From Mangrovivirga halotolerans (GTDB taxonomy: Bacteria > Bacteroidota > Bacteroidia > Cytophagales > Cyclobacteriaceae), in the NCBI RefSeq assembly GCF_026241165.1, contig NZ_JAPFQN010000003.1, positions 434,001 through 498,000 of the forward strand: a stretch of 64,000 nt of DNA, given 5' to 3'. A program made the position numbers and the translations under genes. How positions within the stretch are numbered: position 1 is the first letter of the stretch; each line of letters opens with the position of its first letter. Under the pieces are notes generated by a model. That model searched no databases and had not been told where the DNA came from. It saw only the letters and a list, made by a program, of their open reading frames with translations. Below, in pieces: positions 34,847 through 44,347 of this stretch.

Positions 34847-36436
34847 TTAATTACCTCTTCCGCCTCTGCTACTTCTAGATGAGCCTCTGCTAGATGAAGA
34901 GCTTCTGCTGCTACTAGACGAGGAACTTCTGCTATATGATGACCCACTACTTCTTGATGATCCAGAGCTTCTGTAAGATGATCCTCCACCGCTTCTGGAT
35001 GATGCACCACTTCTATTGTAACTTCTTGAAGATCCTCCACCGCTTCTGTTATAATTTCTTGAAGGGGTAGATCTCTGATAGTTTCTATTTGAGTTACCAC
35101 TTCTATTGTAATTTCTAGAAGGTGTAGATCTGTTACTTCTGTTATAAGTATCTGAACTATTTGATCTCTGATAGGTTCTAGTTCTGTAATCACTATTGGT
35201 AGACCTTGTAGAGTTATAGCTTCTACTTCTATCAGTTGTGTTATAGTTTCTGCTTCTATCAGAATTATAATTTCTAGTAGTACTTTGCGTATAGCCTGAT
35301 CTATTTGTAGATCTGCTAGTATAATCTCTTGTTCTTGCAGAAGACCTGTCACTTGAGGAAGCTAGTGTAGTTCTTCCTGCAGTATAAGATGATCTGCTTG
35401 TTGTATTTCTCGAGCTATATGAGTCTCTGTCATAAGAAGCTAGCCTGTTATCCCTGGTAGCACTTGTACGAGCACTAGTAGTTCTCGAATTGGCAGTAGT
35501 TCTTCCATTTGTGCTACGACCAATTTGGTCCCTGTCACTGGATGTAGCTGTTCTTCTAGGACTTAAAATATAGCTATTATTAGAACTGCTTGATCCGCCT
35601 GGTCTTGTTCCGGACAATCTTTTATTGCCTACATAATAATCTCCGTTGTTATAAGCATAGTAATTGTTAGACAAACCAGCATTATATCCGCACCAGTATC
35701 CATTGTTAAATCCTTGATTATAAGCATACCAGCCATTGCTGTATCCCCATCCCCAGGTAGGACGATACCATCCACCATATCCACCATACCATGGATCATA
35801 CCAAGGATCGTAAAAACCACCGTAACCATAATATGGGTTCCTCCAAGGACGATTCCAGTTGCTCCATCCCCATCCAAAACCTATTCCAAAAGAGATGTTA
35901 AAATTCCATCCTGATCCTCCATAAAAATAAGGATCATACCATGGGTCATAGAATGCATTATTATAGCGATAACCCATGTTTGCATAAGTTGTCGGAATGT
36001 AATTATTAACAATTATAGTTCTGGAACCATCTTGTAAAACTTCCTGAGATCTTCCATTCGCATTATTGTATTGCGTAGTTTGACCCTGGGCATTATAGGA
36101 ATTTACATTATTAAGGTTGTTTTCAGTATTTCTGTAATATTCTGGTTCTTCAGAATTAGCATTACTAACTACCTCATTAGTATACCTTCCTAAATAATCC
36201 GGGTTTATCTGAGTAGTTGATGATTGTTCAGATGTTCCGTTTTGCAGAATTGCATAATCCGGGCTGGCTTTCTGGTTGTTTTTAACCTCAACGTTTTTAT
36301 TCTCAGATTTTTTCGCTTTTTCTTTTCTGTCAGCAGGTGTAAAATACATATCATCAACAACCTGGGCTTCGACAGTAAAACTAATTATAGCCAAGGCTAT
36401 AATTGCTAATCGTCTTGTAAAAATATATTGGTTCAT
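34847..36436 (-). CDS. Exported low-complexity Asn/Tyr/Trp- then Arg/Ser-rich protein
   Basis: 529 residues from the ATG at 36436 (an upstream TTG at 36487 is in frame but unlikely). A signal peptide ends near TVEAQ. Residues about 20-140 are polar. Residues about 145-270 are rich in Gly, Trp, Tyr, Asn and Pro, with repeated FYDPWYDP and GYGGWYRP-like units and a GIGFGWGWSNW stretch. From about residue 290 to the end it is a Ser/Arg/Asn/Tyr sequence with repeats of SRNYNRSG and then SRSS runs. The composition resembles sticky, possibly phase-separating or cell-surface matrix proteins. No function is known. An overlapping 169-residue frame at 34843-35352 is a by-product of the codon bias. Confidence 0.7.
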   Translation of the reverse strand: MNQYIFTRRLAIIALAIISFTVEAQVVDDMYFTPADRKEKAKKSENKNVEVKNNQKASPDYAILQNGTSEQSSTTQINPDYLGRYTNEVVSNANSEEPEYYRNTENNLNNVNSYNAQGQTTQYNNANGRSQEVLQDGSRTIIVNNYIPTTYANMGYRYNNAFYDPWYDPYFYGGSGWNFNISFGIGFGWGWSNWNRPWRNPYYGYGGFYDPWYDPWYGGYGGWYRPTWGWGYSNGWYAYNQGFNNGYWCGYNAGLSNNYYAYNNGDYYVGNKRLSGTRPGGSSSSNNSYILSPRRTATSSDRDQIGRSTNGRTTANSRTTSARTSATRDNRLASYDRDSYSSRNTTSRSSYTAGRTTLASSSDRSSARTRDYTSRSTNRSGYTQSTTRNYNSDRSRNYNTTDRSRSYNSTRSTNSDYRTRTYQRSNSSDTYNRSNRSTPSRNYNRSGNSNRNYQRSTPSRNYNRSGGGSSRSYNRSGASSRSGGGSSYRSSGSSRSSGSSYSRSSSSSSSRSSSSSRGSSRSSRGGRGN

Positions 36437-36514
36437 AATAACCCCTTTTTTTAATTGATTTTCATTAATATAAACGTTCCGACGCAATAATGGATATAAT
36501 TATCCGGAAAGAAT

Positions 36515-36522
36515 TATATTTG
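36515..36522 (+). promoter_or_regulatory. -7 box of the proS promoter
   Basis: TATATTTG fits TAnnTTTG and lies 52 bases before the ATG at 36574, in the divergent gap between the low-complexity gene and proS. Confidence 0.5.
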
Positions 36523-36573
36523 CCGAAACAAATTTCATTTGTCTAATATAACACAAAAAACGTACCAAAGTTT

Positions 36574-38049
36574 ATGAGTAAAGGACTGCCAAAGAGAAGC
36601 GAAGACTATTCAGCCTGGTATAATGAACTAGTAAAACGTGCTGATCTGGCGGAAAATTCAGCCGTAAGAGGGTGTATGGTGATAAAACCATATGGTTTTT
36701 CCATTTGGGAAAAAATGCAACAAACCCTTGATAAAATGTTTAAAGACACTGGTCACACCAATGCTTACTTCCCGCTTTTTATTCCAAAATCTTATTTAAG
36801 TCGTGAAGCTGACCATGTTGAAGGATTTGCGAAAGAATGTGCAGTTGTAACTCATTACAGGTTGAAAAATGCTGATGATGGTTCAGGGGTAGTAGTAGAT
36901 CCTGAGGCTAAACTGGAGGAGGAACTGATTGTTCGTCCTACTTCAGAGACAGTAATCTGGAATACATACAAAAACTGGGTAGAGTCATACAGAGACCTGC
37001 CAATATTGGTTAACCAGTGGGCAAATGTCGTGCGATGGGAAATGAGAACGAGATTGTTTCTTAGAACTTCGGAATTTTTATGGCAGGAGGGCCATACTGC
37101 CCATGCTACAAAAGATGAAGCGATTCAGGAAACAGAGCAAATGATTAATATTTATGCTGATTTTGTTGAAAACTTCATGGGGGTACCTGTGATTAAAGGT
37201 TTAAAATCAGAAAATGAAAGATTTGCAGGAGCTCTTGAAACTTACTGTATAGAAGCACTTATGCAAGATGGTAAAGCTCTCCAGGCAGGTACAAGTCATT
37301 TCCTGGGACAAAATTTCTCAAAGGCGTTTGATGTGAAGTTTACTGGTAAGGATGGTAAGCTAGAGTATGTCTGGGGCACCAGCTGGGGTGTGAGTACTCG
37401 TCTTATGGGAGCATTAATTATGGCTCATAGTGATGATGCAGGTCTTGTTCTGCCTCCAAACCTCGCTCCGATACATGTGGTGATTGTACCTATATATAAG
37501 AAGGAAGAACAATTGCAGGCTATTTCAGAGAAGGCTAACCATATTAAAAAGGCTTTACAAGATAAGGGGTATTCTGTCAAATTTGATGATAGAGACACGC
37601 ATAAGCCAGGATGGAAATTTGCTGAATATGAATTAAAGGGAGTGCCTTTAAGAATTGCTATCGGCCCACGTGATCTTGAAAACGGAACAGTTGAACTTGC
37701 CAGAAGAGATACTAAGGAGAAAAATACAGTAGAAATAGAGGGTATCGAAAACAGAATTCCAGATCTGCTTGATGAAATACAAAATAGTATTTTTGAGCGC
37801 GCTAGAAATTTCAGAGATGAGAATATAAGAAAGGCAGATACTTTTGAGGAATTTAAAAACATACTCGATGAGAAAGGTGGTTTTATTAAAGCTCACTGGG
37901 ATGGCACACCTGAAACTGAAGAAAAGATTAAAAATGAAACGAAAGCAACTATAAGATGTATTCCTTTAGACAATGAAATGGAAGAAGGTAAATGCATTTA
38001 TACTGGTAAGCCAAGTAAACAACGGGTTATTTTTGCCAGAGCATACTAG
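36574..38049 (+). CDS. proS: Prolyl-tRNA synthetase, archaeal/eukaryote-like type
   Basis: 491 residues, the length of the short ProS class without the bacterial editing insertion. Class II motifs are visible: [27 protein letters not shown] (motif 2 region), [29 protein letters not shown] and [25 protein letters not shown] (motif 3 region). The anticodon-binding domain follows ([13 protein letters not shown] ... [30 protein letters not shown]), and the C-terminal zinc-like domain carries CIPLDN ... CIYTGKPS and ends in Tyr as expected. It charges tRNA-Pro in the cytoplasm. Ends at a rho-independent terminator. Confidence 0.96.
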   Translation: MSKGLPKRSEDYSAWYNELVKRADLAENSAVRGCMVIKPYGFSIWEKMQQTLDKMFKDTGHTNAYFPLFIPKSYLSREADHVEGFAKECAVVTHYRLKNADDGSGVVVDPEAKLEEELIVRPTSETVIWNTYKNWVESYRDLPILVNQWANVVRWEMRTRLFLRTSEFLWQEGHTAHATKDEAIQETEQMINIYADFVENFMGVPVIKGLKSENERFAGALETYCIEALMQDGKALQAGTSHFLGQNFSKAFDVKFTGKDGKLEYVWGTSWGVSTRLMGALIMAHSDDAGLVLPPNLAPIHVVIVPIYKKEEQLQAISEKANHIKKALQDKGYSVKFDDRDTHKPGWKFAEYELKGVPLRIAIGPRDLENGTVELARRDTKEKNTVEIEGIENRIPDLLDEIQNSIFERARNFRDENIRKADTFEEFKNILDEKGGFIKAHWDGTPETEEKIKNETKATIRCIPLDNEMEEGKCIYTGKPSKQRVIFARAY

Positions 38050-38075
38050 GTCTGAAATAAAAATTTAGTAATATA

Positions 38076-38102
38076 GAGGCGGCTTTTTAGCCGTCTTTTT
38101 TT
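38076..38102 (+). terminator. Rho-independent terminator of proS
   Basis: Stem GGCGGC / GCCGTC (one wobble pair) with loop TTTTTA and a T-run of seven, 27 bases after the stop. Confidence 0.8.
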
Positions 38103-38178
38103 ATTGGGAATTTATTTGTTGTTTTTTTTTATTCGATCAAAGGCAATTTTTTTACTTTTATTAAAATATTAATTGATT

Positions 38179-38652
38179 ATGGCTGAATGGATCCCCGTAC
38201 TTGTGTTGATCTTGCTTGGATTTCTTCTGATAGCAGCTGAGATTATTTTCATTCCCGGAACTACTATTGTTGGGTTTTTAGGGCTTGGAGTTGTGGTCAC
38301 CGGAATTGTAATAGCATATCTTGATCACGGAGATACAGCAGGTAATATAATACTTGGGAGTTCTATAATTATTTTTTCAGGAATGGTTTTTCTTGCCTTT
38401 AAATTAAAGGTCTGGCAAAAATTTTCTGTCAGTTCATCTGTATCTGGGAAAATAAGAAGTGATGCAGACATAAAACTGAAAGTCGGACAGGTTGGAACTA
38501 CGGTTTCAGCATTAAGACCATCAGGTGAAGCTGAATTTGAGGGAGAAAGGTATGAAGTGTATTCTGCAGGTCAGTTTCTTGACAGTGGGAAGACAATTGA
38601 AATTATTTCCATTGAAAAAGGAGGAAGAAAAGTAATGGTAAAACAAAAATAG
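38179..38652 (+). CDS. NfeD-like membrane protein
   Basis: 157 residues from the ATG at 38179 (a TTG six bases upstream is in frame). Three membrane segments fill residues 1-80 (WIPVLVLILLGFLLIAAEIIFIPG, IVGFLGLGVVVTGIVIAYLD, ILGSSIIIFSGMVFLAF). A soluble OB-fold domain of NfeD type follows at about 95-157 (LKVGQVGTTVSALRPSGEAEFEGERYEVYSAG). This short form lacks the ClpP-like protease. NfeD proteins pair with flotillin/SPFH proteins in membrane microdomains. The floA gene starts 24 bases after the stop, the standard nfeD-floA order. Confidence 0.9.
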   Translation: MAEWIPVLVLILLGFLLIAAEIIFIPGTTIVGFLGLGVVVTGIVIAYLDHGDTAGNIILGSSIIIFSGMVFLAFKLKVWQKFSVSSSVSGKIRSDADIKLKVGQVGTTVSALRPSGEAEFEGERYEVYSAGQFLDSGKTIEIISIEKGGRKVMVKQK

Positions 38653-38676
38653 ACACCTTTTTAAATAAGTATTTTT

Positions 38677-39666
38677 ATGAATGTAATGATCGTTGTTTAT
38701 GTAGTGCTGGCCATCATTGGATTGATATTCTTTCTGATGTTTTTCCAGATTTTTGGACTGTGGTTGTCAGCACTTTTATCAAAGGTTTATATTAACCTTT
38801 TTCAGTTATTCTTTATGAGGTTAAGGAAGGTTCCTCCTTCAGTTATTGTTAATGCAATGATTACCTCAAGTAAAGCAGGTTTATCTCTCACCAGGGATGA
38901 GCTTGAAGCTCATTATCTGGCAGGTGGTAATGTGCCGCAAGTGACGAATGCTTTAATATCTGCTGATAAAGCAAATATTGCTCTTGATTTTCAACAAGCT
39001 GCGGCTATCGATTTGGCTGGTAGAGATGTATTTGAAGCTGTTCAGACTTCAGTAAATCCGAAAGTTATAAATACTCCTTCTGTTGCGGCAGTGGCTAAAG
39101 ATGGTATTCAGTTGATAGCTAAAGCCAGAGTGACAGTAAGAGCTAATATAAAAAGATTAGTAGGAGGTGCTGGTGAAGAAACAATTCTTGCTCGTGTGGG
39201 TGAAGGTATTGTAACCTCAATTGGTTCTGCTAAAACACATAAAGAAGTACTTGAAAACCCTGATAATATTTCAAAATTAGTACTTGAAAGAGGTCTTGAT
39301 GCTGGAACAGCTTTTGAGATTTTATCAATTGATGTTGCAGATATTGATGTTGGAGATAATATTGGTGCAAAACTTCAAATTGATCAGGCCAATGCTGACT
39401 TGAAAGTAGCAGAGGCACGAGCTGAACAAAGAAGAGCGATGGCAGTGGCAGTAGAGCAGGAGATGAAAGCTAAAGCCCAGGAGATGCAAGCTCGGGTAAT
39501 TGAAGCTGAAGCTGAAGTACCTAAAGCAATGGCAGAGGCATTCAGACAAGGAAATCTTGGAATAATGGATTTTTACAAAATGAAAAATATCCAATCTGAT
39601 ACCGACATGAGAAATTCAATTGCCGGGCCAGATGATTCACGTAAGGATAAGGATAAAGATGATTAA
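38677..39666 (+). CDS. floA: Flotillin-like protein FloA
   Basis: 329 residues, the usual FloA length. A hydrophobic hairpin near the N-terminus ([28 protein letters not shown]) anchors it. [20 protein letters not shown]-like and [37 protein letters not shown] mark the SPFH core. A helical C-terminus rich in Ala/Glu ([24 protein letters not shown]) forms the coiled-coil typical of flotillins. It scaffolds lipid-raft-like membrane regions, together with the NfeD protein encoded just upstream. Ends at a strong bidirectional terminator. Confidence 0.95.
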   Translation: MNVMIVVYVVLAIIGLIFFLMFFQIFGLWLSALLSKVYINLFQLFFMRLRKVPPSVIVNAMITSSKAGLSLTRDELEAHYLAGGNVPQVTNALISADKANIALDFQQAAAIDLAGRDVFEAVQTSVNPKVINTPSVAAVAKDGIQLIAKARVTVRANIKRLVGGAGEETILARVGEGIVTSIGSAKTHKEVLENPDNISKLVLERGLDAGTAFEILSIDVADIDVGDNIGAKLQIDQANADLKVAEARAEQRRAMAVAVEQEMKAKAQEMQARVIEAEAEVPKAMAEAFRQGNLGIMDFYKMKNIQSDTDMRNSIAGPDDSRKDKDKDD

Positions 39667-39676
39667 TTTAGAATCT

Positions 39677-39712
39677 AAAAAAAAAGCCTTCCAAATCGGA
39701 AGGCTTTTTTTT
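39677..39712. terminator. Bidirectional terminator between floA and the WG-repeat gene
   Basis: Stem of AAAAAGCCTTCC / GGAAGGCTTTTT with loop AAATC, an upstream A-run and a downstream T-run. Placed between convergent genes. Confidence 0.9.
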
Positions 39713-39721
39713 GATTATTTT

Positions 39722-41968
39722 CTAAAGATATTTAGCGACAGGTTCTGAGGTTTTTTTTCCTTCTGTCATACCGACATATTGCTTGTTTTGCTTATCGTAA
39801 TACAATTCATCATAAATATCAGGTACGATATTCATTCCGTTTGAATCGTAAATTCCCCATTTACCTCTTTTTTGAACTCTGTAATCACCATTGTCAAGTG
39901 GAATGATCTTATCAAATTTAGGGAAGAGTAATTGTGAACCCTCAGTGTTAACCAGTCCGAAATAGTTCCCTCGCTTAACAAGATAATGTTGTTCGTTTGG
40001 AAGACCTTTAATCTCGTTGTAATCACATTCGATTATTTCATTGCCCTGCCTGTCTATCAGTCCCCAAAGTCCTTGTCTTTTAACTATTATCAGGTTGTTG
40101 TGTGATATAACCGATTCATATCTTGGTTGTATCACTATCTTTTCTCTTAAATTAATATATCCCCATTTATTTAAAATCATAATTGGAGCCATGTTTTGAG
40201 AGAAAAGTCCTACAGTATCATATCTGTTACTAATTCTTAATCTTTCTTCTGTATCAACGTATCCCCATTGTCCATCAATATTTACAGAATAAAAGCCATC
40301 TCTGAATCCGCCGAATTCAATTATTTCCTTTTCTAGCTTTTTATAATTTTCACTCTTGTTATTTAGCAGAAAACGACCATATTTTTCACTATAAATATAA
40401 AATAAGGTATCATTAATCGTTTGAATTTCATTAAAGGAATAAGGGAATAATCTTCTGCCGTTTAATTTATAGAGGTCTTTAATTTTATCAGAACTTTCCT
40501 CAAGAATACCTGCTGGATGTACGGTTAATTTATTTCCTGTTTCAAACTGGATTCCATCATTTAGGTTAAAAACTCCATATTGCTGTTTTTTTGTAAAAAT
40601 GAAAGTTTCCTCGTTCACTCTTTTTAATGAAGAATAATAAGGCATTAAAGCCCATTCCCCTTCTGTATTTATGACTCCGAAAGTATCCTGATATTTAACT
40701 CTGGCAAGGTCACCAACAAAATGCCCTGCATATGAATACTTAACATCAGTTATCTTTTTCCCGTTTTTATCAAGGTATCCCTGCTTGCCATTCTTACTTA
40801 CAATGAATCCCCCATTATCATTAATATTTACAGAATCATATTTTTCGCTATTAATTGGGTTTAGCCTCTCATTTAATATGGTGTAGACAAATTTTTGACC
40901 ATTATGCTTTGCTCCGACAAAATAGTGGCCGGCTGATTCAATAAAATCGTAATTGAAATCAGAAAAAACACTTAGTGACTTGTCTGCCACTCCATATTTA
41001 TCTCCTTTTTTAAGAATCAGGTAATTTGCAGAATGACTAAAAGCTATTGAATCGTACCAGATATTGTTAACTGGCGAAAAATTTTCATCTAATAATTGCC
41101 ATTGGCTTCCCGAAGCAGCTATATATCCCGTGTTATTCTTTATAGGAATTAGCCGGTCATTCAATAGTAGCTTTTGTTCTTTATTTAATTCTGATAATAT
41201 GTGGATGCTATTACTTTCCTGAAGGATGATTTCATTTCCATCAAGCGATATCGAAGAGTAAATAACATCAGTCAGTGCCCTTCCATTTGAATCCAGAAGA
41301 CCTTTTTTTCCTTTGTGAATTCCAACAAGAATCCTGTCTTTTAAAATATTTATTTTATCATAAACCGCAGAGGTTGTTATGTTTTCTTCTAAATCATAGC
41401 AATAAAACGAATCTCCATCTTCTGAAAGAATAAAGTTGTTATCAATTATTTCTTCAATGGATTTAAATTTAAACGATAACAGAATGCGTCCTTTTTTATC
41501 TACAATTCCTTTAAACTGTTTTCCGTCAATCCATTTTGTAGCTATAAGGTATTCACTAGTTGCTGACGCCTCTAGAAAGTTATAATCAAAGGATATCTGC
41601 TCTTTTCCTTTAATATTGATGAGACCAAAGGTTATTTCAGATTTGTTATTTGGTTTGGCGGCTATAAAATAGTTATCAAGCACAGGGTAAAGTGAATAAT
41701 ATACCGGGTCGGGAATTGATTGCTCTTCGATCTCGAGTATGCCCCATCGGTTATTCTTTTTATATCCAAGGTATTTGTTGTCGATAATTTGAGTTGAACC
41801 GTTACTCCAACCAAGTTTATCATACTTTGCAGGGATCACGACCTTACCATCAGGATTTAGTAATCCTTCTTTGCCATCTTTTTTAAAAATTTCGTAATTG
41901 GCAAAAATGACAGAACTACCAAACGTCAGCATGACGATCGGTAACAAAAATATTTTAAGATAAGACAT
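39722..41968 (-). CDS. Exported WG-repeat protein
   Basis: 748 residues. A short signal peptide ends near SSVIFA. The rest is a long array of WG-type beta repeats with the G-x-x-(N/D)-x-x-G core (GLLNPDGKVVIPAKYDK, GLLDSNGRALTDVIY, GYLDKNGKKITDVKY, WGYVDTEERLRISNRYD, WGYINLREKIVIQPRYE, WGLIDRQGNEIIECDYN). I count at least ten clear copies. Such arrays form extended or propeller-like surfaces, usually outside the cytoplasm, and are abundant in Bacteroidota. Function unknown, possibly binding or scaffolding. It follows hemA by 9 bases, so it shares its transcript despite no obvious link to heme. Confidence 0.85.
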   Translation of the reverse strand: MSYLKIFLLPIVMLTFGSSVIFANYEIFKKDGKEGLLNPDGKVVIPAKYDKLGWSNGSTQIIDNKYLGYKKNNRWGILEIEEQSIPDPVYYSLYPVLDNYFIAAKPNNKSEITFGLINIKGKEQISFDYNFLEASATSEYLIATKWIDGKQFKGIVDKKGRILLSFKFKSIEEIIDNNFILSEDGDSFYCYDLEENITTSAVYDKINILKDRILVGIHKGKKGLLDSNGRALTDVIYSSISLDGNEIILQESNSIHILSELNKEQKLLLNDRLIPIKNNTGYIAASGSQWQLLDENFSPVNNIWYDSIAFSHSANYLILKKGDKYGVADKSLSVFSDFNYDFIESAGHYFVGAKHNGQKFVYTILNERLNPINSEKYDSVNINDNGGFIVSKNGKQGYLDKNGKKITDVKYSYAGHFVGDLARVKYQDTFGVINTEGEWALMPYYSSLKRVNEETFIFTKKQQYGVFNLNDGIQFETGNKLTVHPAGILEESSDKIKDLYKLNGRRLFPYSFNEIQTINDTLFYIYSEKYGRFLLNNKSENYKKLEKEIIEFGGFRDGFYSVNIDGQWGYVDTEERLRISNRYDTVGLFSQNMAPIMILNKWGYINLREKIVIQPRYESVISHNNLIIVKRQGLWGLIDRQGNEIIECDYNEIKGLPNEQHYLVKRGNYFGLVNTEGSQLLFPKFDKIIPLDNGDYRVQKRGKWGIYDSNGMNIVPDIYDELYYDKQNKQYVGMTEGKKTSEPVAKYL

Positions 41969-41977
41969 TAAAAAAAT

Positions 41978-43246
41978 CTATTTAAGGTTCTTCTGTTCTT
42001 CCTTTTCCAGGTTAAAAAGATCATTCAACACATCAATAAGCGTATCAGCCTCTCCTCTTTTACAGGCTGCTTTAAGCTGGATCACAGGAAGCTTGATGAT
42101 TTTTTGCATCATACTCTTTGTGATCTGCTCTGCTATTTTCATCTCCTCTTCAGAAGCTTTTTTCAGATAACGGGCAAGCTCTTCTTTTCTTATGTCTTCA
42201 AGAGCGCTTTTGAATTTTTTGATCGTTGGTGAAACCACCATTTCCTTAGCCCAGTCATTAAATTCGGTTATGCTTTCGGTTATGATATCTTCTACCAGTG
42301 GAATTGCTTCAAGCCTTCGATCAAGAGCACTTGTTGCTTTGGCCTGAATATCATCAATTCCATATACCATACATCCCGAGATATTGTCTACGGAAGTATC
42401 AATACTTCTTGGTACGGAAAGATCAATGAAATATTTAGCAACAACCGAATGTTTAATCATTCCTGGAATTATAATTGGCTCTTGTGAACTTACAGAACTT
42501 ATAATAATCTGTGCTTTATCGACAAGGTCTGGTAAGTTTTCCAATTTATCGCTTTTGAAACCACATTCAAGAGCTATTGCTTCGGCTTTTGATTGAGTGC
42601 GATTAACAACAATGATTTCACAATCAGTAGTTCCGGCAAGATTTCTACAAACATCAATACCAATTTCCCCAAGGCCAACTACAAGAATCGTTGGGTTAAC
42701 CATGGTGTTTTTCAGGTCTTCTACCAATTCACTTGAAGCATAAGATACACTTGCTGCCCCATCTCTGAATGGAGTTTCCTGAACTACTCTTTTATTGGTG
42801 AAAAATATTGTGTGCATTAATCTGTGAAGGAACGGGCCAGCCATTTCTTCATCTGCGCACCATTGGTAGGCTCTTTTAACCTGATTCGATATCTGAATAT
42901 CGCCAACTACCTGGGCTTCAAGTCCCATTGAAACTCTGAATAATCTTTCAACTGCTAAATTGTTATCGGCAATCGTTTCGAAATACTCAGCTAGCTTTTT
43001 AGAATTGGACAGGCCTTTAAGTAAAGATAATTCTGTAATTATGAGATCATTAAGAATTTCTTCAGAACTGTAATAAAATTCAGTTCTGTTACATGTACTT
43101 AAAATAAGAAAGTCTTCTGCATTAGTCAATTCTTTAAAACGAGCTAATAATTGCTTAATCTCAGTTTCTGACAAAGCAACCATTTCCCTTATTTCTAAAG
43201 GAGTGTTTTTATAAGATAATGCTAATGATTTAAAATTTTTCACCAT
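41978..43246 (-). CDS. hemA: Glutamyl-tRNA reductase
   Basis: 422 residues from the ATG at 43246. This start is preferred over the in-frame one 21 bases upstream because it matches the family N-terminus (MVKNFKSLALSY) and the promoter. It reduces glutamyl-tRNA to glutamate-1-semialdehyde, the first committed step of heme synthesis in the C5 pathway. The catalytic Cys52 is in LSTCNRTEFY. ETIADNNLAVERLFRVSMGLEAQVVGD is the substrate block, and VVGLGEIGIDVCRNL with IVVNRTQSKAEAI binds NADPH. A helical dimerisation domain ends the protein. The predicted mRNA may be leaderless. Confidence 0.95.
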   Translation of the reverse strand: MVKNFKSLALSYKNTPLEIREMVALSETEIKQLLARFKELTNAEDFLILSTCNRTEFYYSSEEILNDLIITELSLLKGLSNSKKLAEYFETIADNNLAVERLFRVSMGLEAQVVGDIQISNQVKRAYQWCADEEMAGPFLHRLMHTIFFTNKRVVQETPFRDGAASVSYASSELVEDLKNTMVNPTILVVGLGEIGIDVCRNLAGTTDCEIIVVNRTQSKAEAIALECGFKSDKLENLPDLVDKAQIIISSVSSQEPIIIPGMIKHSVVAKYFIDLSVPRSIDTSVDNISGCMVYGIDDIQAKATSALDRRLEAIPLVEDIITESITEFNDWAKEMVVSPTIKKFKSALEDIRKEELARYLKKASEEEMKIAEQITKSMMQKIIKLPVIQLKAACKRGEADTLIDVLNDLFNLEKEEQKNLK

Positions 43247-43249
43247 AAC

Positions 43250-43280
43250 CAAAAATACTACCTGCAAAGATACATTTCAA
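43250..43280 (-). promoter_or_regulatory. Promoter of hemA, predicted leaderless
   Basis: On the minus strand TTG (43280-43278) and TATTTTTG (43257-43250) are separated by 20 bases, a good Bacteroidota promoter. Only three bases lie between the -7 box and the ATG at 43246, so transcription should begin at or next to the start codon. Confidence 0.6.
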
Positions 43281-43335
43281 TACGTAAAATCACGTAATAA
43301 TGTAGTAAAAACGCACAATTTAAATCAAATTTAAA

Positions 43336-43343
43336 TAGATTTG
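43336..43343 (+). promoter_or_regulatory. Candidate -7 box of the ComEA-like gene
   Basis: TAGATTTG fits TAnnTTTG and lies 45 bases before the ATG at 43389. No -33 TTG at standard spacing, so support is moderate. Confidence 0.4.
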
Positions 43344-43388
43344 TCATATTTCAGGCGTTCCTAATACTGAATTATATCTTTATCAACC

Positions 43389-44303
43389 ATGAGATTTATC
43401 ACCCGTACCTTAAGAAGGTTCTTATCTTCATTTTATTTTAATCGTAGTGAAGCCTCCGGGTTCCTCCTCTTAGCTATTTTACTGATCTCCTATATTTTTG
43501 TTTTAAAATGGGGAGATATTTTCTTCGAAAATAACGATTATCGCATTGAATATCAATATATTGAGGGTTCTGTTTCGTCAAATGTAACATCAGAGAAGAT
43601 TTCATCTGAAATTGAAAATAATTCACTCGATCCAAATATATCTTCAAGACAAGAATTGATATCTTCCGGTTTGCCCGATTATCTTGCTGACAGATTAATA
43701 AACTATCGGAATAAGGGAGGGAAGTTTTATAAAAGAGCTGACCTTAAAAAGATTTATGGACTGAATGATAGTTTATATAATTTGATACATCCTTATTATA
43801 AAGATCAATATGGCAATAAGCTAAAGCCCCAGAGAAAGGTAAGCAAGCCTTATGTGAAGGATTCGTCAAAATCAAATCATCAACCCTTTAAGCCAAAAGA
43901 GATTTACTCTTTTGATATTAATGAGGCAGATACAATTGACTTGAAGCAAATCTATGGAATAGGTAGTGTTCTTAGTCAGAGAATTATAAAATACAGAAAT
44001 TCACTGGGAGGCTTTATTTCTGCAAATCAACTTTATGAAGTTTGGGGACTTGAAAAATCTGTTGCTGATGAATTATTGAAGCATGCCTCCATAGTAAATG
44101 GATTTGAACCCAGAAAATTATCAATTACAAATACTTCTATTGATTCTTTGGCTTCACATCCATATCTTTCGTTCAAACAGGCAAAACTGATGAAATCTTA
44201 TTATCAGTCGCATGAAAATGGATTTAGAAAAGAAGACTTTTACAAAATTTATGCGATTGATTCCGCCTCAATTACAAGGATTTTACCTTACCTGACGTTT
44301 TAG
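43389..44303 (+). CDS. Helix-hairpin-helix (ComEA-like) membrane-anchored protein
   Basis: 304 residues. An N-terminal membrane anchor (ASGFLLLAILLISYIFVLKWGD) is followed by a linker and three or four helix-hairpin-helix units. HhH 1 is LISSGLPDYLADRLINYRNKGGKFYKRADLKKIYGL (about 96-131). HhH 2 is LKQIYGIGSVLSQRIIKYRNSLGGFISANQLYEVWGL (about 190-226). A third is weaker (LASHPYLSFKQAKLMKSYYQ). ComEA-type proteins bind double-stranded DNA in the periplasm during DNA uptake, although many Bacteroidota copies are uncharacterised. The repeats alternate with the YRxxxGxF pattern typical of the family. A DNA-uptake role is inference. Confidence 0.82.
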   Translation: MRFITRTLRRFLSSFYFNRSEASGFLLLAILLISYIFVLKWGDIFFENNDYRIEYQYIEGSVSSNVTSEKISSEIENNSLDPNISSRQELISSGLPDYLADRLINYRNKGGKFYKRADLKKIYGLNDSLYNLIHPYYKDQYGNKLKPQRKVSKPYVKDSSKSNHQPFKPKEIYSFDINEADTIDLKQIYGIGSVLSQRIIKYRNSLGGFISANQLYEVWGLEKSVADELLKHASIVNGFEPRKLSITNTSIDSLASHPYLSFKQAKLMKSYYQSHENGFRKEDFYKIYAIDSASITRILPYLTF

Positions 44304-44308
44304 TCCTG

Positions 44309-44316
44309 TACTTTTG
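44309..44316 (+). promoter_or_regulatory. Candidate -7 box upstream of the large helicase gene
   Basis: TACTTTTG fits TAnnTTTG and lies 31 bases before the ATG at 44348. The -33 element is not clear. Confidence 0.4.
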
Positions 44317-44347
44317 TTATTTTCGATTTTTTATAGATCAATTATAC

